NCBI GenBank assembly: GCA_020746835.1 | Contig: JAGPNK010000041.1 | Span: 44,484-108,483 of the forward strand | Reading direction: 5' to 3' | From: Stachybotrys elegans | Taxonomy: Eukaryota; Ascomycota; Sordariomycetes; Hypocreales; Stachybotryaceae | Length of the DNA stretch: 64,000 bases | Part shown: positions 46,380-56,601 of the stretch, in pieces | How the letters are laid out: every line of letters starts with the position of its first letter | Numbering within the stretch: position 1 is the first letter of the stretch | Position numbers and translations under genes: made by a program | Notes under the pieces: model-generated | Told to the model about the DNA's origin: nothing | Seen by the model: the letters and a program-made list of their open reading frames with translations, nothing else | Databases searched by the model: none

Positions 46380-47473
46380 GCTTAGGGCGTAGATCATGAA
46401 GGGTTTCCGCTCCTCGGAGCTCAGGGGTCTAGTCTGGATCCATTTTGGCAGAGGCGTCTTTCTCCCGACGGAAGACATGGACGATCCAAAGGCCAAAGAT
46501 GGTCTTGCGAGAAGGGATGAAATAATCAGTGCTATAGATCTGAAGGAGCGTGTGGACAGGTTTTCTTGCTCGACCGTCGTCCTCATCAGTTTCTTCGTCA
46601 GGGTCTTCCTCACCCTTTTCTGCTTTCTCGAGAGGATCCTCAGTTCTTAATCTCTGAATAGGTGCGTGGTCATTGTCGCGCCTCGTTCTTTGGCTTTGCT
46701 GCTCCTCCATATCGATTCTTTCCTCAGCTTTCCCTCGATGGCTGTTGTCTCCGCTTCTCCGTCTTCGCTCTCTGCGCCCCCTGAACGACTCCTGGTGGCT
46801 GGCCATCTTTGTTTTCCTCTTCTCGACCATTGTCCCTTTCCATTTCTTCTCCGTCTCCTTCACTCAGATAGAACCCTTTTAAGATTCTCGGCTGCGCGTC
46901 AAGTAACAGACTGCAGCGTAATAAGGCTTTAGGCTCAACACCTCACAAACCTGGGCAAGATCTTGCTTTCCTTCAAGGCATCCACATATTCGGGCCAGTC
47001 CTCTTCGATCATCTCAATCAGTCTCTTGGTCAGCTTGACGCCCCGCACAGTACAGATTCTTGCTGTCCACCTTTGGCATATCTTTAATACGCTCAATGGA
47101 ACTTTAGACCTTGTCCCAGTAGTGGAAAATATCCGCCCTCCGTACTGCCAGTAACTCATGGAGTGTCGTAGCCAGCGAGATAATGTGCTCGACGCAGCCC
47201 AATATAGAAAAGAACAGCGCCTGTAAGCTGTAGTCCAATATTCTCTTCGTGTCCCTCGCAGTCAGCAGCGATAGAGAGGAGAGAGAAACCCTGATCGCAG
47301 ACATCAGTACAGCCATATCTCTTGAGCAGAACCTCAAGCGGCTCTCGCTTGCTGTCCTGTCGATTAAGCCGATGCATCGACAGGTTCACAATCTCATCCG
47401 TTAGCTCGCCGCGTCCGACCTCATCAAACGGCCAGAAGCAATACCTTATACCTTGGCGTGATATGTACCCCAA
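46380..47473 (-). pseudogene. Coding-like remnant of unknown family
   Basis: Minus-strand frames at 47473-47156, 47337-47104, 47159-46935 and 46863-46429 together look like pieces of one protein: EPLEVLLKRYGCTDVCDQGFSLLSIAADCEGHE, TTLHELLAVRRADIFHYWDKV, LTKRLIEMIEEDWPEYVDALKE, then a highly charged low-complexity region rich in Arg, Glu and Asp. They overlap in different frames, so frameshifts are implied. No known domain was recognised, and the grouping is inference. Confidence 0.3.
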
Positions 47474-47663
47474 CAGGATGTAGATCAGTGCCTTTGAGGA
47501 GGCCGCTCAGCCCACGAACATGATATCAAATTGATAAATGGCACTTAAAAGGATCTATGATATTGTAACAAAGCGCCAGCCTAAGGTATGAATTAGGAAG
47601 TGCCGAGTACATGCAGATCAAGAGTGATAACTGTTCGTATGTCCCAACCAACAGATTGTACGT

Positions 47664-49330
47664 AAGGTACGTGACTAAGGACAAGCCTAGGTATGGACTG
47701 GGAGCGAGGCTGTCACAATGGGAGACGTCTATGCTCGAGCAGCGTGCACTATAGTATCAACTGGCTCTGTGTCAACGATGGCGGATGCTTCCCCATGGAG
47801 GATCGGAGCGTCATCACGAACTGGCCTGCTTCCCAATTGGATATATATTTCTCGGGATAGCTTTTCTTTGTACGCGGCATCAACAGGTTGCCGCTAAATC
47901 AAAGAGCTTGGGCTATCTAAGAACGACTACTATCATCTAGAACAGTGCACTTTAGGGCAGAGACGCTATTCTAAGAGTGCTGGCAGCGGACTGCTTTGGA
48001 GTTGGAGCCGGGGCTACCTCTACAAGCGCTTCCCGAGCGATATTCAACAAGACTCCATCCAGAGCGGCCAGTTCATGCCGAAGGTTTCTTTCTTCACCAC
48101 GAGAACCAAGAGACCGCTGGAGGACAAGGAAAAGACGTTGGTAGTGTGGTCTCGCGATCCCGTAAGAGAATCCCTCACCCTGAGTTCGCTCCGGATGATT
48201 GGCTGGCGATTCGCACAAGTTGGAAGGATACCCGAGCCTCAGTTTGGCCTAAAGCAGGCAGCCGAGTGGGAGAACAATGATGACATCGCTAGAATTTCCG
48301 GGTTTAGATACACCCTGAATCGACTTCTGCACCAAAAGTTTGACGGAGATGAAATGGACATTGATAGCTTCAGCTGCTAGTGGTATGAGATTGTCGGACT
48401 GTATACTCGCGGCCGGCTGACGTTTGCAACGGACAAGCTGGTTGCCATCCCCGGTGTCGTAAGCAAATTTAGAAGGCTACCGGTTTCCAGTATTTAGCTA
48501 GTATATGGCAAGAGACGCTGGCAACAGATTGCTTTGGTTTGCTTCGACGGGCCTGGGCATAGGCTCCTGAACCTTCCACATGCAGAGTCTGTCACAGCTA
48601 TGTCGTCGGTATCTGCTCGGTCCTCGCTTGATTCTAGAGACGGCGAACAAGGCCGTAACTGGAACGCACATCGAAATGGAGTGCAAGTCAACATGTCGGA
48701 TTCATCTCTATTCTTGGCACCCTCTTGGGCTTGGGCTTCTGTTGAAGCTGTCGTAGCTCTGGACTTGCAGGAAATTCCATGTGAGGCGTAAAATGGCAAA
48801 GACTTGTGTCACCGAGTAGCGCAATTGTAACTCAATGAAGGGATTGCCGCGCAGCTGTGGAAGCGTCATACAGGTGTACTTAAGATAGAAGGCCCCATGT
48901 GTAAGGTTGTGGAGGTTGAACAAGCTGGCACATCAAGGTCCGTGCCGACCAACTGTTATCTTCGGCTAAGCTCTTTCCCGATGTAAGCCAAGAAGAGGAC
49001 AACCTCGCTATGATCCCGAGTTGTTCTGCATATCCTGCTTGTCCTGATGAAAGAGCGTTGTGAGGCGTCGTTACAAGGAGGAAGTCCAAGGTTTGGTATT
49101 GAGGCATGTTAAAGAAAAGTCAGGCGAGCCCTATGCTTCGTAGGGTAGGGTTCTTTATAATAACCTGGGTGAAGGAGGCGTCGTCAAGGACTTCTTTAAC
49201 ATCCCTCGGCCAAGCGGTAGACACAGCAGGGTATCAAGGCGTGTCTGTGACAACCGGAGGGTATGGCAGCTGCTCAGATCCTTATTGTGTAGTTGTATTG
49301 GCCACCCCTCTGCCTCCATCATGTCCTTGA
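47664..49330 (+). pseudogene. HET-domain pseudogene fragment B (middle and C-terminal part)
   Basis: From 47695 the DNA is similar to 32495-32820 (fragment A), beginning at the GDVYARAA block of the HET domain. It then runs on into HET C-terminal sequence: WYEIVGLYTRGRLTFATDKLVAIPGVVSKF (near 48380-48470), ESVTAMSSVSARS and LAPSWAWASVEAV, and near 49106-49180 SPMLRRVGFFIITW, a motif near the end of many HET proteins. Stops and frame changes interrupt each piece. The HET opening motif is absent, so fragments A and B cover largely complementary parts of related genes. Confidence 0.8.
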
Positions 49331-49957
49331 TTTATTTCTTAATCACTCGCCTTCTTCTTCTGTCTCTATGTCTGCTTCCTCAAGTCATCCACCTGCCACT
49401 AATGTTATTGCTAGTCAGAAACCAACAGGTTGTTGTTAGCAGTTCCTTGTGAAGAACCTGCCTCCTGAGCCCCGATCAGTTCATAAGGCTCCTATCACTA
49501 ACTCAAACACAGCTTCCCTTGTTCCACTCTCAGAGACAAATTACAATGTAGAGGCAGATGGCTGCAGCTACTGCGCTCGACTCGGCATCTCTTGCTGTGG
49601 CCATAGACTGCCTTGAGGCTAAGTTAGTCGAGAATAATATACCCTTCAATGAGTACAAAGACCCCAACTCTTCAACTGCGGCCAGTCCCTTACGGGCACG
49701 TAGTAGCCAAGGAGAGGGGGATAAGCATCTAAGCAGCGGCCACATTGCAGCACTCAGCGACCGGTATCCTTAAGAAAACGATTTCTTCATCAGGCTTCTC
49801 TCTGAGTGGGAGTAGATTGCAAAACCAGACAACAACTTGATTGATAAACTCCACTAGTAAAAAAGGGCCAGCGACACAGCCCCTGATGAAGCAACTGGGT
49901 TGGCTGAAACGAAGTGAATGGCATCTTGCCTTTCCTAGCAGGCGCATTGACTGCAGC
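49331..49957. other. Intergenic, nothing recognised
   Basis: About 630 bases. Short frames near 49380-49770 (one containing SYCARLGISCCGH) were read but not assigned. Confidence 0.35.
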
Positions 49958-50646
49958 TTAAGTCTGAGCGCAACTATTCAAGCAAAAGGACAAAGCAGTG
50001 GTAGATTGGAAGGTTAACGCAGCCAGCTATATAAATTAGCAATATCCATCTTGATGTGACTGGAAATACTTACGTCCACCAACAGCTCTAACAAAAATTG
50101 ACCACAGGCGTTACCACCAACACGACTGTAGATTTCAAGACGCTCATTACTGCGAATGGTCCTTCCAGCAATATCAAGGGAGAACATGTTATCTCTAGTG
50201 ACATACTCTGTATTGTAGTTGATGTTGCCCCAAGCAAGCCTAAGACGACCTGAGCCTATAGAGACGTGAAAAGTGATAGCAGGGAGGGATCAAAGTTACA
50301 TATAATTGTCTCCTGTTCACATGGTCATCTCAATCTGGGCAAGGCCTGAGCCCTGGCGTTTCTCAGGCATAGAATCCCAGTCAATATCGATTTGGGCGCG
50401 AAACCAGGCATGGGCCTTGGTGCCTGGCTCAGCCTCCCAGTGGCCATCAACAAACTCAGCGTCAGTAGGCATAGGTCCATAGATATCAACACCCAGGGCC
50501 GTGGCATTGGTAAAAGACTCGATATTTCCCTGTGAATCTAGGACAACACTAGGCACAATGTCCTCGGAAGCTGGGAGAGATGGCAGAGCCTGGGCTAGTG
50601 CGGCAAGAACGCCGACAATAAAGGGGATTGGCATGAGCATACTCAT
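49958..50646 (-). CDS. Probable small secreted protein with Kex2 site, exon join uncertain
   Basis: Exon 1 starts at 50646 with a signal peptide (MSMLMPIPFIVGVLAALAQALP) and reads to a Lys-Arg pair (MPEKRQGSG), a likely Kex2 site, near residue 98. A GTGAAC donor at 50320 and a CTATAG acceptor at 50256 lead to a clearly protein-like exon (LAWGNINYNTEYVTRDNMF, then GNACGQFLLELLVD). A GTAAGT donor and TATAG acceptor then give a short last exon ending at 49958. The join of exons 1 and 2 with these sites is out of frame for the protein-like reading, so one base is missing or another site is used. A TATATAA box lies 107 bases upstream. No family is recognised; about 175-200 residues if intact. Confidence 0.5.
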
Positions 50647-50752
50647 GGATAATAAGGCTTGGAGGAATTGGGAAGCTTCTGTAGGATTGAGAGTCGAGGG
50701 CTAATGGATTAGATGACCAGTGGCGCCTTCTTATAGACATAGAAGAGCCGCA

Positions 50753-50761
50753 CTTATATAC
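50753..50761 (-). promoter_or_regulatory. TATA-like box of the small secreted-protein gene
   Basis: GTATATAAG on the minus strand is about 107 bases upstream of the start codon at 50646. Confidence 0.45.
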
Positions 50762-51842
50762 ACACGCACGTTTGCAGGAATATCTCGCGTCTTGAGCCTC
50801 GATCTGGCATCTAAAACAGCTATGGGCATATTTCAGAGCGTATAGTAGGAAAGGGCATGATACTGGAACCGGGTAAATGTCTAAACGTTAGCCGTACTAG
50901 ATGCATCATGGGATATTCATTCCCTCAAAGCTCCATACACAGTACTAGAGATCTGCATGACTTGGATAGTGAGCCTGCATGGGGAATCTTTGCCTAAGAG
51001 CGTTCATAATTATGCAGCCTAGGTATGATGTACGCTTCCCTGCCTTGAGCGTACAGTGAGCACGATAGCGCTTACTAGAAAACTTGGAGGCTATTCAGGA
51101 AGGTAAAGACTTGGCACAGAAGTAAGCCTGTTTGCCCGTCTTGTGGTTTGTTTATTTGCCGTAATACCTCTGTACTCCAAATATGTCTATAATTCATGAA
51201 ACTGTACAGTGGTTCAGCGCAGGAAGGGGCACTAAGTCCCATGAGAACAGGAAACAAATACAAGCAGCAAAAGGCTAAAGGAAGTGTAAAATAAACATCT
51301 TACAATAAATTACGTGCAGTGTAGATGGAAGAACAAATGTCTACATACAATAGTTGCCCTGGACATGTAGGTAATGTACTATCGCACTCAGTCGAAGCCT
51401 TCCATTCGGTCAGCCAGTTGGGGTTTCCTACCTAGGCATTACTGCCCTAGCGGTCCATGTATACGTATGCATGTGCTTGTTCCTGGGAGACTGCCCGATG
51501 TATTGATCTCGTCCAATCCGGGCAATGTGAACCAGGGAAGTGCCGGAAATGCATTGGAGGAGGCTCTGTGCATTCCTCCGAGGCTCTGTCGCTGACAGCC
51601 CTTACCCCTCCTCTCCACGCAACATCCCTCCATAGAGACCTCAATAGAAGAGTTGTCTCGGGACACACATAACTGTCGTAACAGACTTTGCATAACAGCA
51701 ACAGGTTCGACGTGGTCTGAACGGTTATGATCGCAGTGGACATGCAAGAGCCGTATAGACCTTAGATTTTGCCGTAACTTCAAAGATCACCTATAACCTT
51801 TACAGCTTTATTGCCCGCCCCAGCTTCGAGATACCAGTAGGG
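50762..51842. other. Intergenic, possible degenerate repeat
   Basis: No gene recognised. Around 51314-51360 the order of short motifs (GTGCAGTGTAGATGGAAGAA, then TAGTTGCC) resembles the dispersed repeat at 51870-51920, so a third, more diverged copy is possible. Confidence 0.3.
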
Positions 51843-51990
51843 CGCGAGTAAGTTTGATGTAGTAGGTGCGTGCAGTGTGGAAAAAGAACAATAGTCTATA
51901 CAAAGAATAGTAGCCTTGCTACAGGACCAAAGAACAGTATCAAACAATGAAGGGATCATCAGAGTCTCCTGTTGGCCGGAGCCAGAAAAA
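51843..51990 (-). repeat. Dispersed repeat, copy 2
   Basis: The reverse complement of this segment matches 30851-30990, sharing GGCCAACAGGAGA, TATTGTTCTTTTTCCACACT and CCTACTACATCA in the same order and spacing. Just beyond it GGCGCGAGTAAGTTT recurs at about 51841 and 52012, so the copy may be bounded by a short direct repeat. Confidence 0.75.
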
Positions 51991-52109
51991 ATAAGGTGGG
52001 TGCAGCAGGGGCGCGAGTAAGTTTACGGAATATACATACGAATACCGTTGAGCCATAGTATCAGGGACGTGGTAGACCCTCGCCAAGCCTTGTAGGCTTC
52101 GTGATTGAG

Positions 52110-52830
52110 AGCCATTCTCCTATGCCATCGACACATCCCTTGAGGGCGGTGTAGTGGTCACTTTCGTACGGAATATTTGATACCCATTGGGAAATCTTGC
52201 CCTCTCATCCTCATCCAGCTTTCTGCAGAACCGTACCGTCTCATCGTTCAGCCGGGTTATTTGTTCCCGGAGCTGATCGTGACGTGCTTGAGATGTCTCA
52301 CCTAACCAAGGCTTGCGAGCAAAATACTTCTCGCAAAGGTCAGCTTCTGTTAACATGCTATTCAACTCGATCACTTATGCGCGGAGCATTCGAGTAATCA
52401 AGAAGACAAAGGGAATAAACGAGGAAGACAAATATCTTTACGTAGAGGGGATTAAGTGCCTCTCTAAGCTCGCCCATATGCTTGGTCTCAAGCGATGTCT
52501 TGGTACCACATTGTCAAAGTATCTCGTAATGAGCCAGGTGACCTTGTCTGTGCCGATGAGAACCAGACCCATTTGCTCTTGGTCTGCTCTTGCGATTGAG
52601 AGATTATTTTATCGCAGCCCATGGCAAGCCGGCATGCGGCATGTCCTATGTCTTTGAAGGCGTTTAGCCACATATAACTTTGCCGGTAACTTCCCTGTCC
52701 AGGATTCTGCGACCACCAAAGCTGACCTTCCAAGTCTTTTCCTGGGCGACACGTTGCTTCTCCTGAGCCACTTGATGCACGCAGCTAGCAACCGTCCCAC
52801 TGTAATCTACAAGTGGTCTACTCTTTTGTC
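52110..52830 (-). pseudogene. NACHT (NWD-type) STAND protein N-terminal domain, remnant
   Basis: Across minus-strand frames: QEKTWKVSFGGRRILDREV, HAGLPWAAIK followed by TAA, then LETKHMGELREALNPLYVKIFVFLVYSLCLLDYSNA. These match the helical N-terminal domain of fungal NWD/NACHT proteins (consensus HAGLPWAAIKL and ...LYV.IF.FL). Several stops are present, and the ATPase and repeat domains are absent. A further frame (52374-52120) with CRKLDEDERARFPNGYQIF may be the continuation or a separate scrap. It adds one more broken STAND gene to the region. Confidence 0.6.
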
Positions 52831-55800
52831 AGTATGAAATGCCTTGGATTATTGGCCATCTAAGGAACCGCAATATGGGAATCCATAACAAAAGAACGGG
52901 CTATTAAGAGCGGGCAAAACACTTGACGAGGATTGTAAATTATATCCAAATATACGTAGCAGGCCGCCTATACCATTCTTCCGCCACCGAAGCCTGTTTT
53001 GAATGCCACAGTCACATCGTGCAAAGGTGGCATTAGGCACATTGCCAGAATAATCATCAATGGTCACTCCGAGGGAACGGTATGAAGCAAGGCGAAATGA
53101 TGCAGCGGCGACGAGTGTTCATTGTCAGCGTTGCTGATGAGTCGCTGACAGCTTGGGTTGAGAGTTTTTGCAAGCAGTCATTATATATCACAGCCGAGAT
53201 TGTATGGCACCACCATACCAAGACCACCCGCGTTGGTCGCAAGGCGTTCAAGCTACAATCGACCAGATTAGCAGCATTATGTGTAGTCCCGTAATTGAAG
53301 AGAAAAGGGTCTGCTACGCGTGGGCGGGAGCCCCTATTTGTACCTCTGTTCGGTCCCACATTCCACTACAGATTGAAGGTTGGTATAAACGCAGGATGAT
53401 GAGAAGTTCCGAACCACCACCCAATGAACCGATCTCGTATGCCAGCTCAGTCAAGGGAATCTCTGCAGTCTGTGGCTATACTATGTGCCGCCAAGCCGCC
53501 GTCAAGCCGCCATCAGGGCGCATTGCCAGGAAACAATTGGATCACCCGCGGGCGTGGAGCACCCCAAGCAATGCAACCATTTTCATCTGCGCGCAGTCGT
53601 TGGTCGAGGTAGGCAGAGCATAACTATTACCAGGCCTGACGGGAGATAATACGAGGCAAATTGGTTGTGTATCACAGGCCAGCGCCAAACTGATACAGGA
53701 GATGATTCGTGGCCAACCGTAAGCCCAACGACTGGATATATTTGGATGGCAGTGCATGTACATGGGTTGGATGCGAGGCTTGTACCATGGAGTATCTGGA
53801 GAGCCATGCGGCATTAAAGGCAGGTAGTAGAATGGAACAGGCATCACCAGCGCCTAGGTTGGCAATTGAGCGTTATTCGAGATCTAACGAAGCGACTCTG
53901 CCAGCCAAGAAGGCCATTTACAACCTGGTGGAAGATGACACATGTAGAGATTTTCTAGGAGATAATATCCAGCAAGTGGCCGTCATACCGAGCCACTGCT
54001 CCAGGCACAACACATGAGAGCAGCATTAACCGATCCATTGGGGCGCGATCCAGGCAGAGGCCAGACGAAACCCATCAGTGGGCAGTCCTGATACCCGGTG
54101 AGGATACAACCAGGAAAGAGCGCCATCAATGATGCGGAACACAGTGGCATCAGCAAATGTAACCAGTTGACCAACCGAGTCTAGCTGCATTTTAAGGGAT
54201 TGTGTGCATGATTAGTTGGTTGACCATTTATCCGGCACCGCAAATCTCATCCGCAGTTTGTATGTTAGAAGATGTCAGAAGCAGATAGGAACTGATTACA
54301 GTATACACCATGTAACCGTTATCAATGTAGCCGTTGTTATCTATTGATCTGATATTGCCTTTATCGTCAGAGGGAGCCTCCTCGAAGTCACTGGTCTGTA
54401 TCCCATTGGGGCACACGAACGGGAAATCCCACCTCAATGTAGCCGTTTGGTGAGTCGTGGCCCAGGTGGGAAGTGGAGAGCATCGCACCGCCATCAAGGG
54501 CCAACAGCGCAAAGAATGGGCAGGACATCCGCGAAGAGACAGTGTTTCAGTATTGTTCGGAAGTACGGGGATGGCATAGACGTAGTAGGGAGATGCGAAC
54601 CCACCAACCAATGATGTTGGCGCGCACATATGGGACAAGATCCAGCACAATGCAACAGCACCACAATTGCTTGGAACGGCGATGCGGCTATATCGTGGGC
54701 TAAATGTTACACAATTCCATGTATGTTGCAGTTGGTCTGTTGCCAGGAGTTGGGCACTTTACGGGACAGACCAGTTGCCACAGGTCCCATGGGACAGATC
54801 AATGGCAGCAATACATGTCATATTCGTTGATGCAAAACACAACCAGCGGTGGTTGGAAAGGTGGTCATCAAATGCATTACAGTGATAAGGATGGTTGAGC
54901 CACGGCCAGGAGCCCCATTCCAGGGCGGATACAAGCGTCATTGGTGGAGGTGTTGGGAGATTGTTTACGCTGATGCATGTGTTTATTCGAGATTTCCTAC
55001 ATCTGATCCCAGAATGCAGTCATGTGGGGTCCAAAATGTATTCACCTGCATGATGAATTTCATCATATTATATCAAAAGGGTTCGACACAGGCACATCGA
55101 GATTTCCAGTTGCATGCTACGTAAGTTTAGAATGGTACATACTTGACATTCAGAGTAGTTCCCGCAGCCCGCTTGTCTGATGATATTATACAGCAGCAGC
55201 AGAACGAGCCCGCATGAGAAACAAGTGACCAATCATACAGCATGGAGCATTAGCCAAGGCGGCCTAGAGGACGCAGTAGATAGCATGATAAGCGGCGGCC
55301 AGGAACAACGAGAGGCATGGAACCGACTGCATCTAAATACCAAAGCCACGGCAAGTATTGATAGGGTACGAGATCGCCATTAGCATGGCGTCCGATTGCG
55401 TGTCCATTGCACAGCGGTGGGCAGTACATTCGGTTGACAAGACGGGTCAAGAGAGGATACGGTTCCTGGGTTGGATAATGGAATCGATTGATGGTCGGTT
55501 ATTGTTCCGGAGTTGGCATCATTACGGACAAGAGTGCAGCAGGCAGGAAATATCTTCCGGGTAGTTAGCTGGGCGTGCACCGATTTTGGGCTCAGCAGGG
55601 AAGACAAAGGCATCCATTTGGTCAATGGGGGACTGGGTGATGTAGACGGCTCAGATATGCATTGTTGCGTTTTGGCCGAAGCCAAGTTTCAGCAGCGAGG
55701 ATCCAATCAATCATGCCGGCAGACCATTCAGCCAAACCGGCCAGGCAACAAGAGTTTGTCCTCCATGTTGCCGGCATACAACAATCGCATTGTGGGGACG

Positions 55801-56601
55801 ATTTGCATCCGTTGCCCATAGGCATGAATGTGGACGGCAGGCTCGGGGACTGGGCAGCAACGATCCGAATCAGCGTCAGGGGTGTCAGGGGTCGGGAAGT
55901 TTTCAAAATCATAGCAGGGCCGGTTGACACACCATAAGACAGCCACGTGTTCTGCTGTGCCCTGTTGGGGAAAGTGCTTGTGATGGCGACATTAATCGAG
56001 AAGTGTTTTCCGGGGAGCAGCGTTGGAGCCAAAAGAACGAGTGGACAGTAATCCACGTAAGGCCCACACAGGCAAGAGATACCAAAGTATGTGTGGAAAT
56101 GGAGACAGCACAGCCAGGGCCTGATCATGATATACGCCGTCGAGAGACCGAGTGAATCGGAGCAGCCAGGTAGGATGCCGCGTTCAGACTTACGGCAACG
56201 AGGGTAAATTGCGGCGATTGCAAATGGAGACTACTACTTGCTAATTTGGGGAGCCAGTTCTCACCTCGCGACTACCAATTTACATTAATATAACAATTTT
56301 GGGTGCTTATGGAATACTTCAACAGAAGTGAGCGGAACTTTTTCCTAACTGGGAGACTTGTGCTTCTTTGCAGGGGACAGCCTCATGCCAGGCCCCTCTT
56401 TACCACAGGTGCAAGGCTGACAATGGAATACCAGCCGTCTCTTGCACATTTTCGTCCACAATGTATTGTGCGTGCTAAATTTGCGTATCATCAAGACCAT
56501 TCCCACTAATTCTGTACCGTTTGATCCTCCGTCCCCCTGGCTGGTACCACGAGCCCACAAGTTCGCAACTCGCAAGCCCAGTCTTCCCGGCACTACCAGC
56601 A
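52831..56601. other. 3.8 kb ORF-poor block with many CpA/TpG steps
   Basis: No frame over about 170 codons and no recognisable protein on either strand. From about 53.1 to 56.2 kb the sequence is visibly rich in CA and TG dinucleotides and of moderate GC content, unlike the AT-rich block to the right. No terminal repeats or target-site duplications were found by eye. It may be an old transposable element or foreign DNA; nothing shows which. Confidence 0.4.
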
